Source: Mesostigma viride
Lineage: Eukaryota; Streptophyta; Mesostigmatophyceae; Mesostigmatales; Mesostigmataceae
Direction of reading: 5' to 3'
Assembly (NCBI GenBank): GCA_009746045.1
Contig: RPFO01000128.1
Location: forward strand, 1-64,000
Length of the DNA: 64,000 nucleotides
Made by a program: the position numbers and the translations under genes
Notes under the pieces: generated by a model
What the model saw: only the letters and a program-made list of their open reading frames with translations
What the model was told of the DNA's origin: nothing
Databases searched by the model: none
Shown here: piece after piece, positions 32,698-45,200 of the stretch
How the letters are laid out: the number at the start of each line of letters is the position of its first letter
How positions within the stretch are numbered: the first letter of the stretch is position 1

Positions 32698-33470
32698 CTT
32701 AATTAATTAATTAATTAAACTCGTGCTCCCGTTGGGGAGTCACGGAGCACCGAAGTGCTTTTAATCCCTGTGTGTGCACAACAGGAGAAAGGGCAGAGAC
32801 CCCCAGTCTCCTTCATGCCTAAGGCATGCCACAGCTGCATTCGGGCGCGCTAGCTAAACGGACACGCTAACGATCCGGCAGCCTGTGGGTGCAATAAGAC
32901 CCATGTGAGCGTATCATAACAAGGAGCGTGGGCAAGTAATCTGATCGAAGCCAGGACGTAGCATGGCTGTACAAGGACTAAGCTAAGGCTATGGCTGGTT
33001 GTGTACCGTGCGGACATTAGCAGTGCACGTGACGAGGTAAGGTGGCACAACTAGGCAAACATTCTAAGCATGGCTGCCATGGCGGCATGCAGTGACTACC
33101 ATGGAAGTAAAGCTAGGGCTACAAGCTATTCTAGCCCGCTGGGGGCGTCCACGTCTTGTGGTTGATCATCAGGTCCCCGCCCCTCCAGTACACCTTGGGC
33201 TTCTGGGGGTCCTGCTTGTGGCGGAGGTATTCAGGCCACAGGTCACGTCGCTGCTGCTGATGAGCGGGGGTCAGGTCGTCGTCCAGCGTCCAGGTGAGGT
33301 CGTGCAACCGCTTGCGACGAGAAAGGAACCGCTGCTTGTCCTCACGGGAGGGGAAGGTGAGCAGGACTGGTGGGGGAGCCGCCTTGTCCCGTGAGTGGGG
33401 AAGGCGGTGGCACCCACGCAGTTCTACCTCACCTACCAGCTTAGCTTAGCTTCAGCTTTGATTAGCCAGC
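32698..33470 (-). mobile_element. Second LINE family, 3' part with ORF1 C-terminus
   Basis: In element (minus) orientation, 33440-33130 encodes a C-terminal ORF1 domain related to, but clearly distinct from, the half-LINE protein: CHRLPHSRDKAAPPPVLLTF, SRRKRLHDLTWTLDDDLTPA, then QQQRRDLWPEYL and YWRGGDLMINHKTW. The 3' untranslated part equals 11225-11523. It ends in the type II hairpin GTGCTCCGTGACTCCCC/GGGAGCAC and a (TTAA)n tail at 32698-32718. The 5' part is missing. This links the type II tails at 10628-10703 and 11225-11600 to an ORF1-bearing LINE family. Confidence 0.7.
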
Positions 33471-34270
33471 GTATATGCAACTATGCATGGTCTGTACGTT
33501 ACAAATTATTGTTGGCTCGTGATGCGTGGCTGATCAAGCTATGCAGTTGCCTCATTGACATAGGCACATGCCCACATGCGTGAATTTTTAAAGATGCAAG
33601 CTAGACAACTATTGAATTGAATTGAATTGAATTGAATTGTAACATAACTCCGTTGGGAGTATATGTAGCACATAGCCCTTGAGAGGGGGCATATGGCCTA
33701 TCATACATCCTAAGCTACTTCCTGCAAGGGTGGGGATGTAAAGGACCCTTGCTCTAGGTGCACCAGGGCACGTGCATCCCCATGATCTTCAAGCTATGCC
33801 CAGCGAAGGGGGAGCCTGTCATGGGGGGGGAAGATCAGCATAGCTATACAAAGGCTAAAGCGTGGCTCTCAGCAGAGAGTTACTCCCTGCATGGGCACAA
33901 CATAACTAAATAAGGCTAGGCATCATCTGGAGTGTGGCTCATCATAGGCACACATGTACATGATTAAATAAAGCGCGTGGCTTAGCTGGGATAGTGCCTC
34001 TAGGAGGCGTATGTAATGTACATGGCCACGGTCTATCTATTCTACACTACTACTGCTGTATTCCCCTAAGCTGGGGCGTCTGGAGTCGCTGGGGCCGCGG
34101 GGGGGGGGTGTCGCCTGCCAGGGCTTGTGGCCGACGTAGATGGCCGCCCCCTTCCAGTACACCGGCTGGCCCGCCTTGGTCTGCCGGAGCTGGAGGTAGG
34201 TCGGCCATAGCTCCCGTCGCCGTTGTTGCTGCGCCAGGGTCAGGTCGTCATCAAGGGTGAAGAGAGTCTT

Positions 34271-37200
34271 CTCGAGCCGCTTGCGGCGTCTGAGAAAAGA
34301 AATCTTGTCCGCCGGGGTCTTAAAGGTGAGAAGGAGCGGGGGCGGCCCTGCCTTACCCCGCGCGCGGGAAGGCGGTGGGCGGCCAGCTCGATCTCACCAG
34401 TAAGGCCCATGCGATCAAGGATTTCTCTCTCAAAAGCACGCGCAAGCTTCTCGGAATTCTCACCTTCCTCCATCTTGAGATTCTTGACAATGACGTTAAG
34501 GCTGCGCTTGGCGAGCTCGGCCTCCTCGCGGAGGTCAAGCGTCTGCCGTTGGAGCTGGGCTGCGACGGCGGAGGTGGTGGAGGTGGTGTGTTGCTTAAGC
34601 ATGTCCGCCCAGGTGGTGATGGGAGGAGCATCGCCGACCAGGCCAGCCGGGGCTGGCTTGGCGGCAATGTCCTTCACCGCCTGGGCGGTGAGGCCTGCGG
34701 TGTTCTGCAGAACCTCGATAGCGATGGCGTTATCCTTAACCCGTGTTTTTTTAATTAGAACGCGATATATAGCGTTGTAAGCTTTTTTTAGAACGCGTAT
34801 AGCACCTAAGGAAAATTTTTTTTCATGGTCATGTATATACTTTCCTGAAAGCCCATAAATCAAAGGATTTTTTGAGCTACTCAGACCTACAAAATGCTTA
34901 TTCATTAGAGAGATACACTGGTTTGAATACAGGGGGGTCTGACCATGACCGCGATTTCTTGACCCTAGGTCATGTGCTTATTCACAAATGGTTCATGAAA
35001 AAAATCTGGCTTCTTGCACGAGCTATGGGCAACATATGCAGGCTCTGTGAAACAAAACTCAGGCCCATTGGGCCACTGGAGCTATTTTTCATTAGCATCA
35101 CAATTACAACGCAGTACAACGCAGTGGGAAAAATGAGAGCCCTTCACAACATGACGCAACGACATGAGCCCCATAAACGGGGCCATAGTGAGCTTGGAGG
35201 GTCAAAACGTTGAAAATAGGTGTTGTATAAGTTATACAGCATCAAACATGCATCAAACATCATGACTGGATGACCTAATATGACTGAATCAGGCAGCCAT
35301 AGCCAAAGCATCATCCACTCTCACAACGTGTTGAGCACATGCCTCGTGGGAACGGAGGTGCTGGGTTTTCATTCCATAACGCGTGCAATACTGAAAGAAA
35401 GAGGCACGTGTAATGCAAGGCTTGGATAGGTTGAGTGATCCATGAGCTTACATGCAGGCAAAGATGATGCTGGAATGCATGCTAGCAAATGGTGGCAAGA
35501 TGCTAACAACACATGATTATACACCATGATTATGGGCACCTAGCTGGTCTTCTTGCACAATCAACGCAGTATAAACCATCAACATCCAATCCTCACGATA
35601 TATGCACGGCTTGACGACGTATACAGCACCTAAATACTGCACAACTGCAACCTGCTATGGCTGACATGCAAGCAACGTCGAGTAGGATGGCGGTCTTAGA
35701 GAGGCTGGGCAGAGGTCGGTAGAAATAAGTGGAAAACTGGCAGAAACTAGGTAGAAACACGATATACTTACGCCTGCAAGCACTATTGAGCCGGTGGCAG
35801 AGGCCATTTCCAGGAAAATACAGCATACCGTAGCAATAGCCACGGTCACGCCTTACGCTATTTGCAGGCACCATCATGCCCGGCGCTACCCAATAAAAGT
35901 CTGCACAATTCTCGGTTTAGCCGAGAGTCCGGACGTTCGGAATGAATAAACATGTGTTAAGAAGTCGAAACACCATGGAAATACCAAGCATGGTGCCGCA
36001 GCAGACCCGAGTCTTGACGTAATAATATGTATGCCGGTTTCCAGGGTTTCCGCATGAAAGTTGGGTGAGAAACTGGAAAAAACTACGTTTCCTTTGCCCC
36101 AGTACCTCAACAAACTCGTAAAAACCTAATTATCAACCTTTGAACGCATCATCATGGTCGTGCCACCCAACAGCCACTGAAATTCGCGCGAAAACTGGCG
36201 AGATCTACCTGCCGCCATCGCCGTCGTCTTCACCTTCGTCCCGCGAAAATGCCTGATTTCAGTGGTACATATTTGTTTGCAGCTGTCACAAAAAAAATAC
36301 CAAAAATACCAGGATTTTTTCTTGAATTCTATGAGATGTTTCTGACCTATCTTGAAAGTTTCAGACCAAAAATCGCATGTTTAATAGGTTTGCCACGTGT
36401 CAGATTACAACGCGATACATCGCGTTCTAACCCTACAACGCGATGTATCGCGTTGTAAAAAAACACGGGTTAAGACGCTGGTCGATGTCGCGGAGCTGGG
36501 CGATGATGGAGTCGGTGGAGGCGGAGGGGGGGGGGGTGGAGGCGAGGAGGGCGGCGGTGGCGGTGGGGATGGTGGGGAGCTCAGCAGCCAGCGTGCGCAC
36601 ATTGGCAGCAATGGGCGACACGTGCTGTGAGAAGGCGTCGTGGAGGTGGCGGAGGAAGGTGGATTCGGTAACGGGGCAGGGTTGCAAAAGGTCGAAGGCC
36701 GAGCGCTTAGTGATGGTAAAGAGAGCTGCGAGCTGAAGGCGGGGGCGAGGCCAGCCGGCCATGTTGGCCGAGGTAGGGGCGTCAGCTGGGCGGTCGGAAA
36801 ACCGGCCGTCAGCTCCGTTGCGGAAAAGGTGGGTTCTGGAATGGAACTGCTCGCACAGGGCCAGCAGTGAGGCGTGGGACCCGTAAAACACGAGCTCCAG
36901 TAACTTGGAGCAATGTATTTCGAAAAAGGCAAGCCTGTTGATGTCGAAGGTGGCAAAAAGCCGATCAACGTCAAAATCTCGCTCAGACCAGCCAGGTTCG
37001 TCTGAGCGACTGCGCTTGGGATCAGGCGAGGCTGAGGGCGAGGCAGGAAGCCCGGGAGGGTGCTGGGCGACTACCAGTGCGCGACTAGTGTCACTGCCGC
37101 CTGCCGGACCTGATGGCGAAGCTGCAGCCGGAGCTGCAGACGTATTTTCATTGCCGAGCGCAGCCGTCAGGCTGCGTTGCGTCGATGGGCGTTTGCTCAT
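34271..37200 (-). pseudogene. L1-type ORF1 protein, copy C (disrupted)
   Basis: The N-terminal half (37200 to about 36474) is intact up to AQLRDIDQRL, where the inserted DNA transposon adds a few foreign codons and a stop. The C-terminal half resumes after the insertion (KDNAIAIEVLQNTAGLTAQA) but shifts frame at about 34366. The two lesions show the copy is dead, while the surviving first half preserves the frame that copy B has lost. Confidence 0.68.
34736..36473. mobile_element. Non-autonomous piggyBac-like transposon (TTAA-flanked)
   Basis: The element spans 34740-36469 (1,730 bp), flanked by TTAA at 34736-34739 and 36470-36473. The ends are inverted repeats CCCGTGTTTTTTT and AAAAAAACACGGG. 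Subterminal palindromes of the AACGCGAT-xTAT-CGCGTT kind lie near both ends (34758-34778; 36408-36427 and 36437-36456). Half-LINE copy B retains the empty site with a single TTAA (TATCCTTAAGACGC at about 26182-26195). TTAA duplication with CCC-starting ends is characteristic of piggyBac. The interior has no credible transposase ORF, so mobilisation in trans is inferred. Confidence 0.85.
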
Positions 37201-37390
37201 CGTATATTGCGTAATAGCGTCGGAAAATTATATCAGCATGTGCGTCTTAGAAAGACGAAGCGATTGTGATATTCACGACTAAATTCGGTGCTCAAACGTG
37301 AAAGTTATGAGCTCCGCCGTCAGCCATGGCTACCTCGTGGCTCGTGGCTACCCTTAGCAATTATTCTCAGCATATCATAGACAACTATAG

Positions 37391-37563
37391 TATAACATAA
37401 TTCCTGGATGCAAGGCGTTCCAATATCGTCGTGTGAGGACTAGAGTAGTTCACAGAGAGGACAGGCGTGAGGTTATACAACATAATTCCTGGATGCAAGG
37501 CGTTCCACTATCGTCGTGTGAGGACTTGGTAGTTCACTGAGAGGACAGGCGTGGGGTTATATA
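37391..37563. repeat. Tandem duplication, about 85-bp unit x2
   Basis: ATAATTCCTGGATGCAAGGC and GTCGTGTGAGGAC ... GAGAGGACAGGCGTG-like sequence occurs twice in direct tandem with few differences. Confidence 0.8.
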
Positions 37564-38139
37564 ACAAGGCAGCTTTATTCGACATCGATGTTGTACATCT
37601 GCAACAATACATCCAAATGCAAGATCCACACGCACGCGGAGATGTTCGCAAATGGCACATTCTGTGCATATCCACGAAGAGGGGAGAAAGCAAGTACAGG
37701 TTGAGTAGCTGCAGGGGGATGGACCGCAGCGTGCTTACTGAAGCTGCACTCTTCTCAATTTGTGATTAAACTGGATTCCGACAAGATACACCTCCCGAGC
37801 ACACTTCCTATGTGTACAAAGTCCTCACAAAGAAACAAAATTATTGGTCGATAGCGGATGGATCAACTGTGGTGCCTCGCATGGCACCCTGTACAACAGC
37901 TGCTGTCACCGTGGTGGTCGCCAGATGAACTCGCCGGCCACACAGGGTGCCCGGGGGGGCGTGCCATGCACAGGCGTGACTGCAGTCATCCGTTTATATA
38001 CAAATCCAAATTCACTGGTACATTTTCAAAAAAAAAATGGTACATCGTACCATTCACAGGTACATGGTAGTGCGCCATACTCCCACACACGATGTGCTCC
38101 TTTAAACGACTGCCTCGCACAGCACGGATGGCAGTGCCA
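37564..38139. other. Gene-free stretch
   Basis: Nothing recognised. Confidence 0.35.
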
Positions 38140-38640
38140 TGCCTGCATTTGTGATTGTCACATCGTGCCGTGTGAAAGATCCAAGATCACCTGACACGGC
38201 AGGCCAGTGCGTTTATCTTGTTTGTGATCGCCGAGTCCTGCCGTGCGAGAGCACCGAGGTCAACCCCTCGCGAAATGAGAGCACCAAAATCACCCGACAT
38301 GTTTGCAAGGGAGCAACAAGATCACTAGGTCGCTGCCACACAAAGGAGAGCTGCCGAGTGCAGACAGTCTCCGATGCGGACGGTGTCTTCCCAGAGAACA
38401 TACTACCCCGGAGTATATCACCCGAGAAGCTGCTGTGCCGTGCTGTGCGAGAGACTTAAAATACCCCCCCGTCTTGCGAAGGGGAGCAGAGAGTTCGTCC
38501 GACAAGCTGCCATGCTGTGCCGCATGAAAGATCCAACATACCCCCCTGCCTTGCATAGGAGAGCAGCTAGCCCACCCGACAAGCTGCCGTGGCATGCGTA
38601 TGACAGCACCAAGATCACCCAACCAGCTGCTTGGCCTTGA
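38140..38640. repeat. Degenerate tandem repeat overlapping the 3' end of the deubiquitinase gene
   Basis: Words such as GACAAGCTGCC, GAGAGCACCAAGATCACCCGAC and GAAAGATCCAAGATCACC recur at intervals of roughly 55-65 bp. The last unit contains the stop-codon region of the deubiquitinase gene (CAAGATCACCCAACCAGCTGC on plus), so the array seems derived from the gene's 3' end. Confidence 0.55.
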
Positions 38641-41600
38641 GCAGTGTGGCCTCGGGAGACATGGCCCCACCCCCACCCTCCTGCCCCCCCTCGCCCGTCC
38701 CCAGCCACTGCGCCCAACCCGGCTGCATGCCGAGCGTGCCCAAGTCCTCGGCCAACAGGTCCACCGCGCGGCACCAATCATCGCGCTTCTCCGTCGACAA
38801 GCTCCTCAGCATGCCCAGGTCCGATCCGAGCGCCCACCCGACAATCGCCTGCAGAAGCAAGAACCGCCGAACATGCCCGCCGACGCCGCCGGGGGCCGGC
38901 GCGGGCGCGGCCTCTGCTGCCGCGGACGCATGCAGGAATATATCCAACACCCCCGCGAACCGGTCGCGCCCAAAGACCGCCATCTCTGTCCTTGCCCCCG
39001 AGTACCGGTCCCGCACGCCCAACAGGAGCGATCGCAACACCCCCAGCAGGTGGGGCATGCCCGTGGTCGGTCCCGACCGGCGCAACAGATCCAGCAAGTC
39101 CACGAGGAGGTAGTACGAGAAGACGTCGTTGTCGTACGCGGCCCACAGCAGGACGGCGACGATCTCGTCCACCCCCGCAAACCGCTCCAGCAGTGTGCGG
39201 GCATACTCACGACCGCCAAACAAGGTCGCATGGATGTCCGCGGGCAGCGGCAACAAGGGGGGGGGGAGGGAAAACGGGTTACGGGGGGCAGAAGACACCG
39301 CCGATACCACGACGCCGCCTCCTCGCCCGCCAGCCCGGTCATCCCCACTGCCGGCTCCCCGGTCGCCAGGATTACCCGAACCGCGGGCATGGGCATGTTT
39401 CGGACCGACATCCTCATCCCCTGAAGAGCCTTTGCATCTCCCAGGCCCTTGGCTACGCGCATCGGACCCTTGCCCGCGTCGACCTTTACTACTCTGCCCC
39501 GCTACCCCGGTGGCACCGACGCGCTGAGAAGGTCGCTTTTGCGTGCCGTCGCCAGAAGAACCGCCGCTGCCGCCGCCGACATCGTCATCATCATCACAAT
39601 CATCGCCCGATGGACCCCCACTTCCCCCGCTGGCGTTGCCGTCCCGTTCACTTGCATCTGCCCTGTCAACAACACTCCCCCCTTTCTCGCCCTCGTCACG
39701 ATCCAAGTCCAAGTCCATCTTGTCCGCGCCAGAGCTACCCCCCGTGTCCTCCGAGCAAGGCGACTGACCCTCCTCCTCACTACCGCTCCCTCCCTGACCG
39801 CCCCCGCCTTTTCCCTCGCCCCGTGGCCGCCGTGACTGCTGGCCCACGCCCCCTCGAGAGCCCCTAGCCTGCCCCACCCTGTCCCCACCATCCACTTGCC
39901 CCTCGTCTCCCTCGTCCCTTCCCCTTGATGACTGGCGTCTGTCACCCCCACCCCCCCGTGATGCTTGCGGCTGCTGCTGCCCCGCCGGCGCCGGCACCAC
40001 GGTCGGCGCAGGGTCCAGTGTGCACCCTCGGATCAACAGCCCGATAGTGGCGTGTGCCAGAATCACGTCCGAACGCGTAATCAGCAGGTTGCCCCCCTCG
40101 CCCCCGGCGGCGACCCCACCCGCCGCCGACGCCGCCACGCTGGCATGGCACACGAAATGCATGAGCCGAGGGAAGGCGCCCACGCTCAGCAGATGCCCTC
40201 TCTGGTTCCACCCGGCATCCGCGTAATGGTAGAGCGCGAGCAGCCACTGGTGCACGTGCACGCGCGCAAACACGGCCTCTTCCTCCAGGGACAGCAGGTA
40301 GTCCACCAGGTGCATGATCGAGGGACGCAGCCGACCCGCCTCCTCGTCCTCCTCCTCGTCAACCCCATCATCGCCAAGATTATGCCGGTCGCTGTCCCCA
40401 CTGCCCTCGCCCTGGAAACGCCCCCCCTCGCCACCACCACGCGGCCGCCTCCCTTCATCCGGATCATTCCCGCCCCCTCGCCCACCTGCACCGGCTTCCA
40501 CGCCCCCCCGCGGGCTACCCCCTTGGTCCAAGTCTCGACTCCCCTCCCCCTCGCAGTCATCGCTGCTGCTGCGCTTGTTGTTGTCGTTCAACTCCCCCGC
40601 ACTGTGACTCCCGCCCGGGCGGCCCCGGCCGGCCCTTTCCCCTGATGCCCCCTGAGCCCCCCCTCCTCCCTTCCCGCCCATGGGTGTGGCCCCTTCCACC
40701 ATGGGCGAATCACGCACCAGATCCCCACTGGACCGCGAATGGGACCGCCCTCGGCGATGCGGCGTGACCTCGCCACCGCCACCATGGCCGCCACCGCCGC
40801 CAGCATTATTATTACTGTCGTTATGACTGGCATATGCGACCTCCCCACCCGACCCTGACGCGTCCCTGAGCACCTCATCACCAGACACCGCGGGCGACGG
40901 CCCCTCCAAAACAATGTCCTCCGGCCTCTCTCCTCCCGCCCTCCCCTCACGGCCCCGGCCCCCACGCGCCGTCGTGCCGTCACCGCCGTAGGCGTCCACG
41001 TCCATGGGCGCGCCAGCCGTCACACGGCCGCCCTGCCCGCCGGCACGGGCCCTGCGGGGCCCCGCTCCAATGGGAGAGGCCGAGTCCATGGCCGTGCCCT
41101 CCCTCCCAGCTCCCTCCCTCCCCGATCCCTCCCTCCTTGCCTGCTGGGTGGCCTCCGCTACTGCCGCAGCGCGTTGTGAGGCGTCCACATTGGTGTTTGT
41201 TTGCTCCTGCCCCTGCTGGCCGTTCCCCCCCCACTGACTACCACCATTACTGGGGTTACCGCCGTTCCGCGCGCCCCGGTTGCGCCTCTGCGCCGAAAGC
41301 TTGACCGACAGCTGGCGCGCCTTGGCGGCGCGCGTGCGCAGGTCGTCAAACCGGAGGCCCGACGAGACGGCAGTCGAGAGCACCGACTGGAGGGCGCACC
41401 GGACGTCCTCCGCCGGGCAGCGCAGCAGCGCGTCTGCGAGGGGACCCCGCCGCTGCAGCATGTAGCGAAGCGCTGCGCCGCACGCAGCAGGGCTCGCGGA
41501 CAGCAGCGAACGGAGCAGCATCGTCCACGCGTCCAGGTCCGCCCCCGCGCGCAGCGATGCGTGCACGTTGAAGAGGAGCCGGAAGAGGAAGTCGAGCGCG

Positions 41601-42261
41601 AGGGACACCGACAGACGACACAGTTCGTCGGCGGCCGCACGCTGGCGGCGGCGCAGACCGGCCTCGCTGCCCCGACCCCAGTCCGTCCCGCCACCCCCGG
41701 GGCCATCACGCCGACCACCCCAGGGACCATCCTCCCGTCCAAAGGATCGCTGCCGCTGGGGGCCGACACGCGCGTTGGGCCCCCCGTGCAGAGATACCTG
41801 ACCGTCTGCGTGGGAGGCTTGGCGGGGGGCGGGCGCGCCGGACCTATCCAGCCCTTCGGCGCCTCCCCCCGCAAGTGCATCTTCCCTGCGAGAGCCGGCC
41901 GCAGCTCCACCACCATTGCCCTCGCTGCTGCTGCTCCCCGGCAACGGGCTTGCCACGCCTCCAATGACCAAGGGGTTCCCCCCATCCCCCATCATGATGG
42001 CGGGCCCCTCGGCCGCCCCCAGGATAACATCCTTGTTTGCGGCCACCAGCCGGTGCATGAACCCGAAGAAGTCCCGATCGAGCAGGTGCGTCTCCAGCAG
42101 AAAGAGGAGGTTCTCGCGACGCACCGCCGCGGCCACGCGCGCGGGGATGCGCAGGCCCTGCGCGGCGCCGTTGCCGCTGCCGTCAGCACACCAGCTGGCA
42201 CAGGGGACCATGCCGAAAGAATCCGGCAAGTGGGGCGCGCAGCCGCCCGCGTCGAGGCAAC
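38615..42261 (-). CDS. Deubiquitinase exon 17, C-terminal region
   Basis: About 1,215 residues to a stop at 38615-38617. RIPARVAAAVRRENLLFLLE ... FFGFMHRLVAAN aligns with USP9X IMPSAIERSVRKQN...YFQFMKKLL. Later helical blocks (LVDYLLSLEEEAVFARVHVH; LLWAAYDNDVFSYYLLVDLL) are embedded in very long Gly/Asp/Arg/Ser-rich stretches. The last residues are KAKQLVG. I see no donor-acceptor evidence for a further exon. Confidence 0.78.
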
Positions 42262-45200
42262 CTACAGGGAGGGGGCCAGGGAGGCATCGGGGAAGATTTA
42301 GAGAGAGGGGGGAACTCGTGTGAGCAAGGTTTAGAGAGAGGGGGGAAGAGGTACGCGTGTGAGCAAAAGGCTTTGGAAAGCACACGACAGGATCGTAGCA
42401 GGATTTACAAGTCACCACAATGCCAACAGATCATCGCAGCATGCAGACTACCTCATCCCATGCAGACTAAATGAGGCCCCCGCACTTGCCCAACAAGTTC
42501 CCCCCCAATGGCCCGCCCGTTGGCCGCGTAGGCGACTTATCGTCGCTGCTCCCCTGGCCAACCCATAGGCTTACCTACCGTGAAAGGTATATGAAATGGC
42601 CTACCTGTTGGTTGCCCTGATGTTGTCGCGCCTTCCCCTGCCGACTTCCCCGTACCCATGGCCTCGCTTCCATCTCCCGTCACCAATGATACCCCGGTGG
42701 CCGGTTCCTGCGGCCCTCCCTGGGCTACCCCCTGTCCCACCGATGCCCCCTGCTCTGCAGGTGGCTTCACCCGCTCGTACAGCAGTATGTACGCGCTGTT
42801 GGGGCGGTCGTATTCCTGCGGCACGCTGCCCCCCTTGCCCCCGTAGCCGGGAGCTGTCACGTCGACCGTGTACTTGCCGCCGAACGTGTCGCGCTCGAGG
42901 TCGTTGATGTCATACGCCTCGACGCGCGTGTCATCGAACATGTACCTGGCGGGAGCCGCGGGGGAGGGCACATGGTCAATCAGGGCACACGATGATGAGA
43001 GGGGAAGGGCACACACATACGTTAAGGGGGGGGGGGCGCACGAATAGGAGAGGGGGAGGGCGCACAAATAGGAGGGGCGGGGCACACGTTGGGGGGGGGG
43101 AGGGCACATGGTCTGTCCGGGCACAAGTGCAACGCGGAGCGTGCATCCTGGATGAGGCGCATAAGCAAATGCAAGGAGGAAAGAACAAGCCTGATGAGGT
43201 TATATTAATATACCATGTTGCGTACATTAATACATGCGCAAGCAAAGGGCACAGGTTAGATGAACAGCATGACCAAGACGAAGGCAAAGCGGGGGAGAAT
43301 GCGCTTATTTCAAGCTGCCATTGTTACTGACTGACATTCAACTGAAAAAACTAACTGCGGCATCTCTGGTGACATGCACCACCCCCAAACCCGCCACTCA
43401 CCATTGGCCCGCCGAAGACGCAGGACCCGCAGCCAGTGCCGGCGCCGCCCCCGCATCCCCCCGCGACAACCGCTGCCCGACCTCGCCCCCTGCTCCCCCA
43501 CGGCCCAACCCCGTCACTGCCCCCACGGTGCCGTCCCTGTCTTTGATATACGAGTAATAATGGCCCGCAAAGGCCGTCCCCGAGTGAACGATCACCCCCA
43601 CAAGCTCATACTCGTACGCCGGGGTGGCCCCGCCCCGCGCGCCCTTGCCTGCCTTAGACCCCGCCAACCCCTTGCCGTGCGTGCCTCCCCCAGAAGCAAA
43701 GTCTCCATTCTGCCCCGGCGCCGCCCCCCCCGCCCTCTCGGCCGCCGCGTGCTTGGCAGCGCGCGTCTTTGCGTGGGCCGCGCGGCGGCTCGGCGAGAGC
43801 AGCTTGCTGGGGGTCCCTGTGGGGGAGACCGTGGCCGAGCGGGGGGGAGTGAGCTCCCCCTCGTCGTCATCGCCACCCCGCTGCCCTCCTGAAGAGCCAG
43901 GCCCTGATGCACCGCCGGGTGGACCACCAGGTTGGGCCGCCAGGGAGGCTTCCACCTCGGCGAGACCCTCAGCTGTGAACGGCCTCATGTCGAGCCGCAT
44001 GGGGAACTCGAAATGGTCCTTGACCTTGAGCCGCTGCATCGTCTCGTAGTCAAAGTCGAACCGCTTCAGGTGGACGAGCAGGGTGTCGGGGAGCGCCTTC
44101 ACGCAGACGCGCTTGAGCGCGTCCACTTTACGCCCGCACTCGCCGCAGTGGTACGCGTTGTCCCCTTCGAGCAGGTCGCCCCGGACAAACGCCGCCAGCG
44201 AGTCGAGCAGGCCGCGCTTGCCCTTCACGTCGACCGAGATGGCGGCAAAGGGCTCCTCCCGCTCGCTCCGGTGGGAGCAGTTCTTGGAGATGACCTGCTG
44301 TGCGAACAGGCCGCCGAAGATGGACGACAGGCTGATGTCCTGCGAGGGTAGGGTCGACTTTGGGTCTGCGGAGGCTCCTGCTCCTGCGCCTGTCCCTGCA
44401 CCTGACCCTCCCAGCACGGTGGAGGAGCCCTGCTTCGCAAGCACCTCCTCCACTGGTGAAGTGCAGCGGCGGGGGGGAGGGAGGTCGAAACGAGGGGGGA
44501 ACCAGAAGGGAGTGGCCGTTGAGCAAGGGGAAGGGGGAGGGGGGGGGGAAGGGGAGGGGCGAAGGGGAGGGGCGAAGGGGAGGGGCGAAGGGGGGGGGGA
44601 GTGGGAGCAGAAGGGAAGGGCGGCAGGGGAGGGGATGCAGGAAAGAACGCAAGGAATAACGCAACGACGACAAGTCAGTAATATCAAACGATGGGACCCA
44701 ACCTAGAACTGGGCCCCCCAAAAAACTTATTGACGATACCCACAAGCTCGATATTGGATAGGCTAGATTCAAAATATGCCAGTAGTAGACAACAGATGAC
44801 ACACGAACATAGACCATAACAAGATGAAATACCATACCAGAAGAGGATTCTCGTCGCCCCATAAAACTTCAATTCGATCCCGTTATGGCGCATGAATCCT
44901 GGAGCATGACAACAAACGCGTCCTCTCCTGGCAGCCTCTGGTGGTCAGCATGGACGGAAACAAAGTCGGCACTCGCGCACTCCCTCAACTTGCCCCCTGC
45001 CGCCGAGCTACAAAAGCAACGAAAGGCAAACTACAGGCAACAACACAGGGGAGCCAAGCCCCCTCACCCTGCCCATTATAGAGGGCAGCCGGGCACGCAA
45101 CAGGAGTCGGTGATAAAAATTGGCACCAAGAGAACAGCCCTCACCTTGCCCATAGAGGCAGGTGAAGAACTCGAACGCGTCCTGGTGCTCGCGCAGGTTG

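Larger units (their letters stand above)
33607..37349 (-). mobile_element. Half-LINE (ORF1-only) element, copy C, split by an insertion
   Basis: It is base-for-base similar to copy B across leader, ORF1, 3' region, hairpins and the (ATTCA)n tail, with only scattered differences. One difference is a one-base loss at about 34366-34368 (GGG for GGGG), which shifts the ORF1 C-terminal frame. ORF1 starts at 37200 (MSKRPSTQRS) and stays in frame through the G tract at 36526-36536 (11 G). The element is interrupted at 34736-36473 by the TTAA-flanked insertion; without it the element would be about 2.0 kb, like copy B. Confidence 0.78.

Noticed and set aside
34872-36458. Transposase ORF within the piggyBac-like insertion
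   Set aside because: The longest frames are about 75-115 codons, show no DDD/DDE spacing or Cys-rich domain, and do not connect by plausible introns.
38594-42323. Long plus-strand ORFs opposite the deubiquitinase exons (e.g. 38644-39867, 41201-42301)
   Set aside because: GC-rich antisense shadows of the minus-strand coding sequence with low-complexity Arg/Pro/His translations. The minus strand shows conserved domains and consistent splicing.
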